Below are positions 49,352 through 57,589 of a stretch of DNA of 64,000 nucleotides, piece after piece (positions within the stretch are counted from its first letter, which is position 1; each line of letters opens with the position of its first letter). Under the pieces are notes generated by a model. That model did no database searches, was not told the DNA's origin, and saw nothing but the letters and a program-made list of their open reading frames with translations. The DNA is from Streptomyces sp. 840.1 (GTDB lineage: Bacteria > Actinomycetota > Actinomycetes > Streptomycetales > Streptomycetaceae), in assembly GCF_003751445.1 (NCBI RefSeq), contig NZ_RJUU01000001.1:4097001-4161000 (forward strand), read 5' to 3'. The translations under genes and the position numbers were made by a program.

Positions 49352-49686
49352 GCGGTGGCGGGCTTGCCCTGGACACCCAGGCGCCGGGTGGCCTCGCGCG
49401 CGGTGGCGGCGATGCGCCGCACCTCGGCCGCCAGGCTCTCCCGGCCGGCCGCGGTGAGGGTGTACGTGCGCCGCAGCCGGCTGTCCACGACCTCCTCCGC
49501 GTGCACTTCGATCAGCCCCTCGTTCAGGAGCCGCTCCAGCCCCCCGTACAACGTGCCGGTGCGCATCGTGACCCGCCCGTCCGAGATCTTCTCCACCTCA
49601 CGCGCGATCGCGTAGCCGTGGCGCGGCTCGTCCGCGAGGGCGGTCAGGAGGAGGAGGGTCGGTTCCTGCATCGCACGATCACTCAT
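49348..49686 (-). CDS. PadR family regulator (112 aa)
   Basis: LLLLTALADEPRHGYAIARE, GRVTMRTGTLYGGLERLLNE, VVDSRLRRTYTLTAAGRESL: PadR winged helix with the conserved GTLYGAL/GG motif. Couples to the membrane protein gene downstream by a four-base overlap; typical repressor of that transporter-like partner. Confidence 0.85.
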   Translation of the reverse strand: MSDRAMQEPTLLLLTALADEPRHGYAIAREVEKISDGRVTMRTGTLYGGLERLLNEGLIEVHAEEVVDSRLRRTYTLTAAGRESLAAEVRRIAATAREATRRLGVQGKPATA

Positions 49687-49692
49687 GCCCGC

Positions 49693-50313
49693 ATGATAGG
49701 TCACTCACCGGCATATGCTGGCCCCGGGGCGGCTGGTCCGGACCGGCCTCGGACCGGTGTTCGTCCGGGAGGGACTCCCCGAGGCGGGCCGGCGGGGACC
49801 GCAGTCCGCCACGACCAGACCGTCGAACTGCTGGGAGACCGGTGGAGCCTGGTCGTGCTGCGGGACGTCATGTTCGGCGGCCACCGGCACTTCCGGGAGC
49901 TCCTCGCTCACTCGGTCGAGGGCATTGCGTCGAACATCCTCGCCGCCCGGCTGTCGAAGCTCGTGGGCGCCGGACTGCTCACCCGGCACGACGACCCGAG
50001 CCACCGGCAGAAGATCGAGTACCGGCTCACCGAGGCATCGATCCAGCTCGTCCCGCTCATGACACAACTGGGCGACTGGGGCTCGCGGTGGCTCCCGACG
50101 GTGCCCGAGCTGTCGATCCGCGCCCAGCTCCTCGCCCGGGGAGGCCCCGAAATGGGGGAGAGGTTCATGGACGAGCTCCGCGCCATGCACCTCGAAGGGC
50201 GGCCGCAGCGCGCGGACGGCGTACTGGCCGAGCTCACCCTGGCCTACGAACGCGCGGTCTCCGAAGAAGCGGCTTCTGAAGGTGCGGTCTCCGGGGGCGC
50301 GGGCGCGGCCTGA
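49693..50313 (+). CDS. HxlR-type regulator, start uncertain (up to 206 aa)
   Basis: From VELLGDRWSLVVLRDVMFGG, GIASNILAARLSKLVGAGLL, QKIEYRLTEASIQLVPLMTQ the HxlR winged helix is complete. The preceding segment (GHSPAYAGPGAAGPDRPRTG) is Pro/Gly-rich and unlike the usual RSxCPI N-terminus, so the gene may have lost its natural start or be frameshifted there. ATG 49693 opens the frame and is divergent from PadR, seven bases away. Confidence 0.6.
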   Translation: MIGHSPAYAGPGAAGPDRPRTGVRPGGTPRGGPAGTAVRHDQTVELLGDRWSLVVLRDVMFGGHRHFRELLAHSVEGIASNILAARLSKLVGAGLLTRHDDPSHRQKIEYRLTEASIQLVPLMTQLGDWGSRWLPTVPELSIRAQLLARGGPEMGERFMDELRAMHLEGRPQRADGVLAELTLAYERAVSEEAASEGAVSGGAGAA

Positions 50314-50314
50314 G

Positions 50315-50815
50315 TCACCGGGCGCCGGCAGGGCGATCCAGTGCGTAGACCGTGACGGGGTTGCCGTTCAGCTCCTCCTGCCTGCGCGGCGCGAACCCGA
50401 GGCGCTCGGCCACCTTCACCGACGGGATGTTGCCCGGCCGGATGAGCGCGATGAAGTAGTCGGCGTCCAGCGTGGCGAAGCCCCAGTCCAGGCACGCCCG
50501 CGCCGCCTCGGTCGCGTATCCGTGCCCCCAGTGCTCCGCCCGGAAGGTCCAGCCCACCTCGACCTCGTCGAACTGCTGCCAGTACTGCAGGCCGCTCCGG
50601 CCGATGAACTCGCCGGTGGAACGGAGCTCCACCGCGCACAGGCCGTGGCCCCGCTCCGCCCACTGCCGCTCGATCCCGGTGAGCCGTTCCAGCGCCTGCT
50701 GGGGCGAGTAGGCCCCGACGAACCGGTTGACCTCCGGATCGGCGTGGAGCTCCACGAAGGCTTCCGTGTCCGACGCCGCCAGGGGACGCAGGGTGAGTCG
50801 CTCCGTCTCGATCAT
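50315..50815 (-). CDS. GNAT acetyltransferase, RimJ-like (166 aa)
   Basis: ETERLTLRPLAASDTEAFVE, EVEVGWTFRAEHWGHGYATE AARACLDWGF, ALIRPGNIPSVKVAERLGF: RimJ/RimL-type GNAT with the acetyl-CoA loop GHGYATEA. Overlaps the next GNAT gene (ATGA), so the two are co-translated. Confidence 0.8.
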   Translation of the reverse strand: MIETERLTLRPLAASDTEAFVELHADPEVNRFVGAYSPQQALERLTGIERQWAERGHGLCAVELRSTGEFIGRSGLQYWQQFDEVEVGWTFRAEHWGHGYATEAARACLDWGFATLDADYFIALIRPGNIPSVKVAERLGFAPRRQEELNGNPVTVYALDRPAGAR

Positions 50816-51309
50816 GCCGGCGAGCCTAGGCCCCGGGCCATCAGCGTGCACATGGTCTCGTGCCGGCGGACGGAGCCGTCCGGGGCCAACTCGTCCCAGG
50901 AGTCGGGCTGCCGGCCGTACGCCACGTACCCCAGGCGCTCGTACAGTGCGCGGGCACGCGGGTTGTCCTCCTCCACGCCGAGTTCGGCCCGCCGCAGGCC
51001 GCGCGAGGTGATCCGCTGTTCGGCGGCCCGGATGAGGAACGTGCCGATGCCGCAGGACTGGAGCGCGGGGTGGACCGCCAGTTGCCACAGCGTGCCCGCC
51101 CCCTCCAGGGCGTCGTAGTCGACGCCGCCGATCGCCACGGGGACGCCCGACGGCGGGCACACCGCCAGGTAGTCCACCTCGCCCCGCCGGGCCCGTGCCA
51201 GCTGTCGGCCGATGTTCTCCACGTGGAGCGGGGAGCCCGACCACCCGCAGGACCCCAGATCGCCGGGAACCAGGTCGCGGGCCGCGAGTCGCAGTACGAC
51301 GTCGGTCAA
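50812..51309 (-). CDS. GNAT acetyltransferase (165 aa)
   Basis: YLAVCPPSGVPVAIGGVDYD, TLWQLAVHPALQSCGIGTFL, IRAAEQRITSRGLRRAELGV EEDNPRARALYERLGYVAYG. The Q/RxxGxG loop is QSCGIG. TTG 51309 is preferred because GGAGG lies eight bases upstream; GTG codons at 51315-51318 overlap that site. Confidence 0.75.
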   Translation of the reverse strand: MTDVVLRLAARDLVPGDLGSCGWSGSPLHVENIGRQLARARRGEVDYLAVCPPSGVPVAIGGVDYDALEGAGTLWQLAVHPALQSCGIGTFLIRAAEQRITSRGLRRAELGVEEDNPRARALYERLGYVAYGRQPDSWDELAPDGSVRRHETMCTLMARGLGSPA

Positions 51310-51481
51310 CGTCACCACCTCCGGCGGGCAAGGATTCCTTCCGGCCGGCGTCCCTGCCAAGCGGATTTCCCGGCCTGGGCGGCACCCCGGCCTCACTCGT
51401 TCGGCTGCGCCCGGGTGGCCGCCCCCGCACGTGCCCACCAGGGTCGGTCTGACGTGCAGTTCCACCGGCCAAGGAGTTCCC

Positions 51482-51925
51482 ATGGCAGAGTCAGCGCCCA
51501 ATCCGGGTACGTCCCGTTCGCACGCCTCCGACCCGGGGGGCGCCAACAACCCCTGGGCGGCCGGCGGGACCATGTTCGCCGGGGTCCTGCTCATGGTCGA
51601 CGGTGTGCTGGAGGCGATCAAGGGCATCGCCGGGATCGCGACCGACGATGTCTACGCACGGGTCAACAACTACGTCTTCAAGTTCAACGTGACCACCTGG
51701 GGCTGGATCCACCTGGCCCTCGGCATCCTCCTCGTCCTGGTCGGCTGGGGGATCCTCCGGGGCTTCGGCTGGGCGCGCGGGATCGGCGTGGGGCTCGCGG
51801 CGCTCAACATGATCGCCAACTTCATGTGGCTGCCCTACCAGCCGATCTGGGCCGTGGTCTCGCTCGCCATCGACACCTTCGTGATCTGGGCCCTGTGCAC
51901 GGACCGCTCGAAACCGGTCGTCTGA
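51482..51925 (+). CDS. DUF7144-like four-TM membrane protein (147 aa)
   Basis: NNPWAAGGTMFAGVLLMVDG, WGWIHLALGILLVLVGWGIL, GVGLAALNMIANFMWLPYQP, IWAVVSLAIDTFVIWALCT: four hydrophobic spans of the Streptomyces integral membrane family with W-G-W-H-L motif. AAGGAG precedes ATG 51482. Function unknown. Confidence 0.8.
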   Translation: MAESAPNPGTSRSHASDPGGANNPWAAGGTMFAGVLLMVDGVLEAIKGIAGIATDDVYARVNNYVFKFNVTTWGWIHLALGILLVLVGWGILRGFGWARGIGVGLAALNMIANFMWLPYQPIWAVVSLAIDTFVIWALCTDRSKPVV

Positions 51926-51957
51926 CGGCCGCCGGGCGCGGTTGGTAGCCTCCACGG

Positions 51958-52401
51958 ATGACAGTGATCTTGGAAGAAGCCGTCCGCGCCCGGCTGCGAG
52001 CCGCCAACATCTGGTACGTCGGAACCGTGTTCGCCGATGGAGCGCCGCAGGTCAGCCCTATGTGGGTGGACCTGGAGGGGGAGGGTGAGCTGGCGTTCAA
52101 CACCTCGGCGGGCCGGGTGAAGGAGGAGAACCTGCGCCGCGACCCCCGGGTCTACCTCTCGCACGCGGATCACGCCGACCCCTTCGACCGGGTGCAGATC
52201 AGCGGCGAGGTGGTCCGCTTCGTGGAGGGCGACGAGGCGCACGAGCGGATGGACCGGCTCGCCCGTAAGTACCTGGGCTCCGAGCGGTTCGAGTGGACCA
52301 TGCCGGGGGAGCGCCGGATCGCGGTGATCGTGCGCCCGCTCAAGGTGCGGCACATCGTCGGGGTGGAGCGGTTCCGGCCCGGGGGCCCCGTTCCCGCTTG
52401 A
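51958..52401 (+). CDS. PPOX-class flavin/F420-dependent oxidoreductase (147 aa)
   Basis: ANIWYVGTVFADGAPQVSPM WVDLEGEGELAFNTSAGRVK EENLRRDPRVYLSHAD is the split-barrel flavin-binding fold of pyridoxamine 5'-phosphate oxidase-like proteins. In actinomycetes many members use F420. Substrate unknown. ATG 51958 with a weak ribosome site. Confidence 0.8.
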   Translation: MTVILEEAVRARLRAANIWYVGTVFADGAPQVSPMWVDLEGEGELAFNTSAGRVKEENLRRDPRVYLSHADHADPFDRVQISGEVVRFVEGDEAHERMDRLARKYLGSERFEWTMPGERRIAVIVRPLKVRHIVGVERFRPGGPVPA

Positions 52402-52475
52402 CCGGCCCGCGCGGGCACCGGCGTCGCCGGGCGTGAGCGCGGGACGTTGTCAGTGGTGCGGTCCACACTTGACGT

Positions 52476-52700
52476 ATGTGCCGCAGTATCAAGACCCTTC
52501 GCCCGCCGGCCCTCCCCGAAGAAGCCACCGAGGAGGACATCCGCGCCGCCGCCCTGCAGTTCGTACGCAAGGTGTCCGGCTTCCGCGCCCCGGCCGCGCA
52601 CAACAGGGAAGTGTTCGACCGTGCCGTCGACGAGATCACCGCGTCGACCGCCGGACTGCTGGACGGTCTGGAAGTGCGGGGAGGTGTCAGGACGCCGTAG
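52476..52700 (+). CDS. DUF2277 protein (74 aa)
   Basis: MCRSIKTLRPPALPEEATEE DIRAAALQFVRKVSGFRAP then VFDRAVDEI is the full DUF2277 pattern (MCRSIxTL start). Function unknown. Its 3' end overlaps the convergent DedA gene by 14 bases. Confidence 0.85.
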   Translation: MCRSIKTLRPPALPEEATEEDIRAAALQFVRKVSGFRAPAAHNREVFDRAVDEITASTAGLLDGLEVRGGVRTP

Positions 52701-53373
52701 GGACCGAGGCAGGGCCGGCGGCGGTGGCAGCGGCCGCGGCGGCCGCCGCGGCCGGGCGCCGCATGAGCAGCGCGGCGAACGCTCCGGCGACGAACAGCGC
52801 GAGGACCGAGATCGCCGTGCCCAGCCAGCTCGCGCCGAGCCACTGGGCGCCGAAGTAGCCGAGCCCCACGCTGTACCCGGCCCAGGCCACACCCGCCACC
52901 GCGGACCACGGCAGGAATTCCTTCGCCTTGCGGTGTGCGGCGCCCGCCCCCAGCGAGACGACCGAGCGGCCGGCCGGGGCGAAGCGTGCGATGACGACGA
53001 GGACGCCGCCGCCTCGGCTCAGCGCGGCGCCGAGGCGCTCCTGGGCGGAGGTGAGGCGGCGGGAGCGGGCGATGGCCGCGTCCAGGCGTGCGCCACCGCG
53101 CCAGGCCAGCCGGTATGCGACGAGGTCGCCCAGCACGGAGGCGCTGGCCGCGCAGAGGACCAGGGCCAGGAGCGAGGGGACCTCGGTGACGTGACGGGCG
53201 GCGCCCGCGGCGTCGGCGGCCACCGTGGTGGTGCCCGCGGCGGCGGCCGTGGCGGCGGTGATCACCAGGACACCGCTGGGCAGTACGGGGAGGAAGACGT
53301 CAAGAAGCACCGAGAGGGCGACCACAACGTAGATCCATGGGCTGCCGGTCAGCGCGCCCACACTCTCTAGCAC
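52687..53373 (-). CDS. DedA family membrane protein (228 aa)
   Basis: WIYVVVALSVLLDVFLPVLP, LGDLVAYRLAWRGG, VIARFAPAGRSVVSLGAGAA HRKAKEFLPWSAVAGVAWAG: the R-F-x-P-x-x-R motif is the DedA hallmark. Members are proposed phospholipid scramblases or flippases. The N-terminus lacks a cleavable signal; the C-terminus ends in a poly-Ala run (AAAAAAAAATAAG). Confidence 0.85.
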   Translation of the reverse strand: MLESVGALTGSPWIYVVVALSVLLDVFLPVLPSGVLVITAATAAAAGTTTVAADAAGAARHVTEVPSLLALVLCAASASVLGDLVAYRLAWRGGARLDAAIARSRRLTSAQERLGAALSRGGGVLVVIARFAPAGRSVVSLGAGAAHRKAKEFLPWSAVAGVAWAGYSVGLGYFGAQWLGASWLGTAISVLALFVAGAFAALLMRRPAAAAAAAAATAAGPASVPTAS

Positions 53374-53603
53374 TTCTACTCCCCGATTCGTGACAACGCC
53401 GCGACGTCGCAGGGGAGCGGCAGGAGCGGCAGGGCCAGCTGTACAGCGTACGCCTGCCGTTCACCTGGAGATCCATATGCATGCGTGATGTTGGGCACCT
53501 CACCGGTGTGTCACATGAGCCTTGTGCGGCTCTTGCGTGTGCCTCGACGCGCAGGTGAGCCGCGGCCCGGCAGAGGTGGATCCGAGGACGGCAGCGCGCC
53601 GTC

Positions 53604-53647
53604 GCCTCGGGTACGCCCGGAAGCGGCATTCCCGGCGTACCCGAGGC
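53604..53647. terminator. hairpin after doxX gene
   Basis: GCCTCGGGTACGCC (53604-53617) pairs perfectly with GGCGTACCCGAGGC (53634-53647). It lies 35 bases past the DoxX stop. The 308-base gap between DedA and DoxX (53374-53681) holds nothing else credible. Confidence 0.65.
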
Positions 53648-53681
53648 GGCCCGGCGGTTCCGGGCCCGTCCGGCGCAGAGG

Positions 53682-54140
53682 TCAGACGGCGACCGGGGCG
53701 GCCGGCTCGGGTGCGCGCTCCTCGGCAGGGCGGGTGGCGGTGCGGGGCGTGAACAGCCGGTCCAGGGCCAGGGCGCCGGGCCCCGTGAAGACGAGCAGCA
53801 GGAACACCCAGCTGTAGACGGCCGAGGGCTCGCCGCCGTTCTGGAGCGGGAAGAGCGCCCCGGACTGGTGGACGCTGAAGTACGCGTACGCCATGGAGCC
53901 GGACGAGATCAGCGCGGCGATGCGGGTGCCGAGGCCCAGCACCACCAGGCCGCCGCCGACGAGCTGGATGACCGCGGCGTACCAGCCGGGCCAGGTGCCG
54001 GCGGGTATCGATCCGCCGCCCATGGCGCCGCCCAGGACGCCGAAGATCGAGGCGGCACCGTGGCAGGCGAAGAGCAGGCCTACGACGATTCGGAAGAGCG
54101 CGAGAGCGTAGGGCTGGGCCTGATTCAGGCGTGAGTACAT
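53682..54140 (-). CDS. DoxX family membrane protein (152 aa)
   Basis: ALALFRIVVGLLFACHGAAS, WPGWYAAVIQLVGGGLVVLG, RIAALISSGSMAYAYFSVHQ, YSWVFLLLVFTGPGALALDR: the four-helix DoxX pattern. ATG 54140 follows GGAG. Likely membrane redox-related protein; upstream region has the AT-rich MarR-like sequence CAAGTTCAACGTTTAGTTG. Confidence 0.8.
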   Translation of the reverse strand: MYSRLNQAQPYALALFRIVVGLLFACHGAASIFGVLGGAMGGGSIPAGTWPGWYAAVIQLVGGGLVVLGLGTRIAALISSGSMAYAYFSVHQSGALFPLQNGGEPSAVYSWVFLLLVFTGPGALALDRLFTPRTATRPAEERAPEPAAPVAV

Positions 54141-54222
54141 GTGGGGAGGCTCCTTCGGTCTAGTGGGGACGTGAACCGACTGAGCGCCATAGGTTAGGTA
54201 GACCTGATCAGTACTTGCAAGT

Positions 54223-55971
54223 TCAACGTTTAGTTGACTGGCTGAAAGTCGATGGCCCGTCATTGGTCAGCGAGCGATCGAATACCTTCTGGAGCTGGGC
54301 CCCTGTCCTCTTTGACTTGGCCTGAACCAATGACAGCGCAGCTTTCCGGCCATGCAACGTAAGTGTCATCAGCTGATTGCCGAACCATGGCCCATCCGTC
54401 TTCTGCCACTGGACCGGAGCTGTACCAGTGCGTCCGTGCCGCGCCAGCAGCCGTCCGAACCTCCGCCCCGCCCGGCTCCAGCCGAAACGGAAGGTCGCCT
54501 TGAGCGGGCCCGGGATCGAGTTGTGCACGGGGGAGCAGGTCAGTTGCAGGACGCGCGCGTCCGGCCCGCCGCCGGAGGTCCCGGCGGGCCAGGCGGCGTC
54601 CGCGATGTACGCATGGTGCACATCGCCCGAGAGCACGCATATCGTCGCCGGGGCGTCCGGGCCGCTGCCCACCTCCCGAATGAGCTCCGTCAACTCCTCG
54701 AACGAATCGGGAAAGGCGGCCCAATGCTCCAGGTCGGCGCGCTGTCGCAGGTACTCGCCGACCCGCGCCCAGCGGCCGTCGGGCCCGCCCCGCTCGCCCC
54801 GGCACAGTGCCGAACTCCACTGCTCCGCTTCGTGTACCAATGGAGGCAGCAGCCACGGGAGCGATGTGCCGATCAGGACATGGTCGAAGGAACCGGGCCC
54901 GGAGAGCAGTTCCTCGCGCAGCCACCGCATCTCCTCGGGGTGGATCATCGCCCGCTGCGGCTCGTCGAGCACCCGGGCCGCCCGGCTGTCGACCATGAGC
55001 AGCCGTACTCGGCCGAAAATGCGTCGGTAACTCCAGCGGGCGGAGGTGGGGTCCGCGTCGGCCCCGGCCGCGAACCGGCGCACCGCTTCGGTGCCGTCCG
55101 GGGTGGCGTGCACCGCCGCGTAGAGCGGGTCCGCCGCAAGCTCGGCCGGGGAGAGGTTGCCCAGGTGCTGATAGACCCAGTACGACATCAGTCCGCTGAC
55201 GATCCGCTCGTTCCACCAGGGCTCGGCGCGGATCTCGGTGAGCCAGGCGGAGCTGGTGTTCCAGTCGTCGATGACGTCGTGATCGTCGAAGATCATGCAA
55301 CTGGGGACCGTCGAGAGCAGCCAGCGGACCTCGGGGTCGCGCCACGACTCGTCGTACAGGCAGGTGTACTCGTCGTAGTCCGCGACCTCCGCCCCCGGCG
55401 GCTCGTCCAGATCGCGCCGTGCGGCGAGCCGCTGCCGGGTCTCCCGCGAGGTCTCGTCCGCGTACACCTGATCGCCGAGCAGCAGCAGGACATCGGGGCG
55501 TACGGCGTCGGGATCGGCGGCGAGCCGGGCGGCGAGGGTGTCCAGCGCGTCCGGCCCGACGGGGTCGGACCGCACCGAGGCGTGTCCGCCGGCGGGGGGC
55601 GCCGCCCAGCGGCAGGAGCCGAACGCGACCCGGACCGGCGCGGGGCCGTCGCCGTCGGGGTCGTCGCCGGTGGACAGGGGTGGTGTGGTGATCGTGCTCG
55701 CCGGGAAGCGGTGGTTCTCGGGCGGCCACACCCGGCGGTCGTCGAGCAGTACCTCGTACGCCGTGGTGGAGCCGGGGGTCAGCCCGGTCACCACCACCAG
55801 GGCGTAGTGGTGCCCGGCGACCGCGAAGGTCCGGGACGAGCCCGACCCCCCGTCCGCGCACCGGACCACGGCCGTGCACGGCCGGTCCGCCTCGACCCAG
55901 ACGGTCGCGGTGGAGGCGGTCTCCCAGTCGACGTACCGCAGTAGCGGTCCCAGGCGCAGCCCGGCTGCCAT
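54223..55971 (-). CDS. PhoD-like metallophosphatase (582 aa)
   Basis: An N-terminal Ig-like PhoD_N domain (YVDWETASTATVWVEADRPC) precedes a metallophosphatase domain with FGSCRW, LLLLGDQVYADETSRETRQR, FDDHDVIDDWNTS and VLSGDVHHAYIADAAWP metal ligands. Phosphodiesterase/alkaline phosphatase D family, Fe/Ca dependent. No signal peptide or Tat motif is visible, unlike secreted PhoD, so it is probably cytoplasmic. ATG 55971 (MAAGLRLGPLLRYVDW) matches the domain start. A 15-bp inverted repeat lies upstream. Confidence 0.85.
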   Translation of the reverse strand: MAAGLRLGPLLRYVDWETASTATVWVEADRPCTAVVRCADGGSGSSRTFAVAGHHYALVVVTGLTPGSTTAYEVLLDDRRVWPPENHRFPASTITTPPLSTGDDPDGDGPAPVRVAFGSCRWAAPPAGGHASVRSDPVGPDALDTLAARLAADPDAVRPDVLLLLGDQVYADETSRETRQRLAARRDLDEPPGAEVADYDEYTCLYDESWRDPEVRWLLSTVPSCMIFDDHDVIDDWNTSSAWLTEIRAEPWWNERIVSGLMSYWVYQHLGNLSPAELAADPLYAAVHATPDGTEAVRRFAAGADADPTSARWSYRRIFGRVRLLMVDSRAARVLDEPQRAMIHPEEMRWLREELLSGPGSFDHVLIGTSLPWLLPPLVHEAEQWSSALCRGERGGPDGRWARVGEYLRQRADLEHWAAFPDSFEELTELIREVGSGPDAPATICVLSGDVHHAYIADAAWPAGTSGGGPDARVLQLTCSPVHNSIPGPLKATFRFGWSRAGRRFGRLLARHGRTGTAPVQWQKTDGPWFGNQLMTLTLHGRKAALSLVQAKSKRTGAQLQKVFDRSLTNDGPSTFSQSTKR

Positions 55972-55984
55972 GTAGTGCTCCTCG

Positions 55985-56051
55985 CGTCGTTCCGTACGGA
56001 GGGTTCCGTACGCGTTGTTCGTGCGGCGGCTTCGTACCGTACGGAACGACG
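55985..56051. promoter_or_regulatory. 15-bp inverted repeat upstream of phosphatase gene
   Basis: CGTCGTTCCGTACGG (55985-55999) and CCGTACGGAACGACG (56037-56051) are exact complements; a third TTCCGTACG lies between. The repeat begins 14 bases upstream of the PhoD-like start, so it could be an operator or an RNA hairpin in the leader. Confidence 0.55.
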
Positions 56052-56133
56052 GGGGAGTGCGGGGCGGTTCCGGGAGCTGTAGCCGGTGGCCCGGGGCCCG
56101 GGGGCAGCGGGCCGGCCGCTGTTCAGCGATTGT

Positions 56134-56164
56134 TCAGCAGCCGTTGAGCACGGACTGCAGTGCG
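56134..56164. repeat. 31-bp direct repeat, left copy
   Basis: TCAGCAGCCGTTGAGCACGG ACTGCAGTGCG, identical to 57559-57589, which is the 3' end of the HNH nuclease gene. Together the copies bracket the ECF sigma pair. Confidence 0.8.
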
Positions 56165-56222
56165 ACCTGAACGTTTCCGGTTGCTCGTCCGTCATAGCGG
56201 GACCACTCAGAAGGGACGGTTC

Positions 56223-56816
56223 ATGAGAGGACGCCGCACACCTCATGCCGCTGAGAGTTCGACGCCGGCGACGGCTGGCGCCGCTCGATCGGCGGAGGGG
56301 CCAGAACCGCCTGGCGACGACATTGACGTATCACGCGTGCGGGCGGTCCTGGCTCTGGGAGGCGTGCCCTGGGGCCACCTGGACGACGGGGTGCAGGAGG
56401 TTCGGCTGAAGATGCTGGAGCAACAGGCCGACCCTGGGCGCGCGGCAGTGCGCAATCCGTCGGCGTGGAGCAGCGTCGTCGCCTCCCGCATCGCAGCTGA
56501 CTGGCACCGTTCGGGAAAGCGGGAGGGCGGTCTGCAGGAGCGCCTCGCCGCCCGCTGGGCGAGGCAATCGGCAACGGAGCGGGAGGATGAACAACGAACC
56601 CTCGCGCTCGCAGTAGCCGCCGGCCTCGCCCGTCTGCCCGCCCAGCAACGACAACTGTTGACCCTCCGCTACTACAGCGACCTGACGGTGCGTGCCATCG
56701 CTGAAGTGATGGACATACCCGAAGGCACGGTCAAAAGCCGTCTGCACAAGGCCGTTGACGCGCTGCGTACACAACTCAGCGAGACGAAGGTGATCCACGA
56801 TGACTCGACCGACTGA
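56223..56816 (+). CDS. ECF-family RNA polymerase sigma factor (197 aa)
   Basis: Region 2-like WGHLDDGVQEVRLKMLEQQA, NPSAWSSVVASRIAADWHR and region 4 LPAQQRQLLTLRYYSDLTVR AIAEVMDIPEGTVKSRLHKA mark an ECF sigma. AAGGGAC precedes ATG 56223. It overlaps the next gene (a one-TM protein) by 17 bases, the usual sigma/anti-sigma arrangement. The pair lies between two 31-bp repeats. Confidence 0.8.
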   Translation: MRGRRTPHAAESSTPATAGAARSAEGPEPPGDDIDVSRVRAVLALGGVPWGHLDDGVQEVRLKMLEQQADPGRAAVRNPSAWSSVVASRIAADWHRSGKREGGLQERLAARWARQSATEREDEQRTLALAVAAGLARLPAQQRQLLTLRYYSDLTVRAIAEVMDIPEGTVKSRLHKAVDALRTQLSETKVIHDDSTD

Positions 56817-57417
56817 GGACGAGGAGAGCCAGCTTCGCCGAGCGTTCGCGCTCATCGGCGAAGAGGCGGCCCGCCCGGAGTCCGCCGAAGAATCCGGGCA
56901 GGGCGCGATACGGCGCAGAGCCGTGTACTCCCGGCGGGAACGGAGAAGGGGGCGAGCGGCCCTCCTGGCCGCAGCGGCTGCCTGCGCGGCCACTCTTGTT
57001 GTTGGGGTGGCTGTAGCAACGAGCGGCGGCTCCTCCGTTCCCGATGCTGACGGGGCGACCCGTGGACAGACATTCCCTGAGCTCGTGGCGTGCTCGAGAA
57101 CCATCGTGGAGGGCACGGTGAAGGATGTCCGTCCCGCAGGCAAGGCGCATGTGCGGGTGACTGTGTCGGTGGACCGATGGCTCAAGCCCGGGACGGGACC
57201 CGGCACAACCACCCTCGACCTTGCCGACCCCGCCGTGCGAGACCCGGCAGAGGCTTATGGCCGGGGCGACCACGTGCTCATGGTGATCCCGTCGAACCGC
57301 GACCTCATCGCTACGACCTTCCCCTTCCAGGGGCAGGAAATCCCGGCGACGCGGGACCTGATCATCCGCACGCTGCCGGGAGTAACCGACGCCGACTGCC
57401 CGACTGCCTTCCGCTGA
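56800..57417 (+). CDS. membrane protein paired with ECF sigma, anti-sigma-like (205 aa)
   Basis: Cytoplasmic N-terminus (TEDEESQLRRAFALIGEEAA), one membrane helix (RAALLAAAAACAATLVVGVA VA), and an external domain with a beta pattern (SRTIVEGTVKDVRPAGKAHV, DHVLMVIPSNRDLIATTFPF). No HxxxCxxC ZAS motif is visible, so anti-sigma function is inferred from overlap with the sigma gene only. Confidence 0.65.
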   Translation: MTRPTEDEESQLRRAFALIGEEAARPESAEESGQGAIRRRAVYSRRERRRGRAALLAAAAACAATLVVGVAVATSGGSSVPDADGATRGQTFPELVACSRTIVEGTVKDVRPAGKAHVRVTVSVDRWLKPGTGPGTTTLDLADPAVRDPAEAYGRGDHVLMVIPSNRDLIATTFPFQGQEIPATRDLIIRTLPGVTDADCPTAFR

Positions 57418-57558
57418 CCCGCGAACCCCGAACGATGGCAGAGCCGGGAAGGGCCTGAGATCGCGGAGTCGGGTGGGCGCCTGCGAGCGGCGGCGGGTGG
57501 CAGGTTCGCGATCGGCGGTGAGCTGCCGACCGCGAACGACGTGCCCCTGCGGCCGGTC

Positions 57559-57589
57559 TCAGCAGCCGTTGAGCACGGACTGCAGTGCG
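57559..57589. repeat. 31-bp direct repeat, right copy
   Basis: Same sequence as 56134-56164; here it forms the last codons (ALQSVLNGC stop) of the HNH nuclease gene. Confidence 0.8.
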
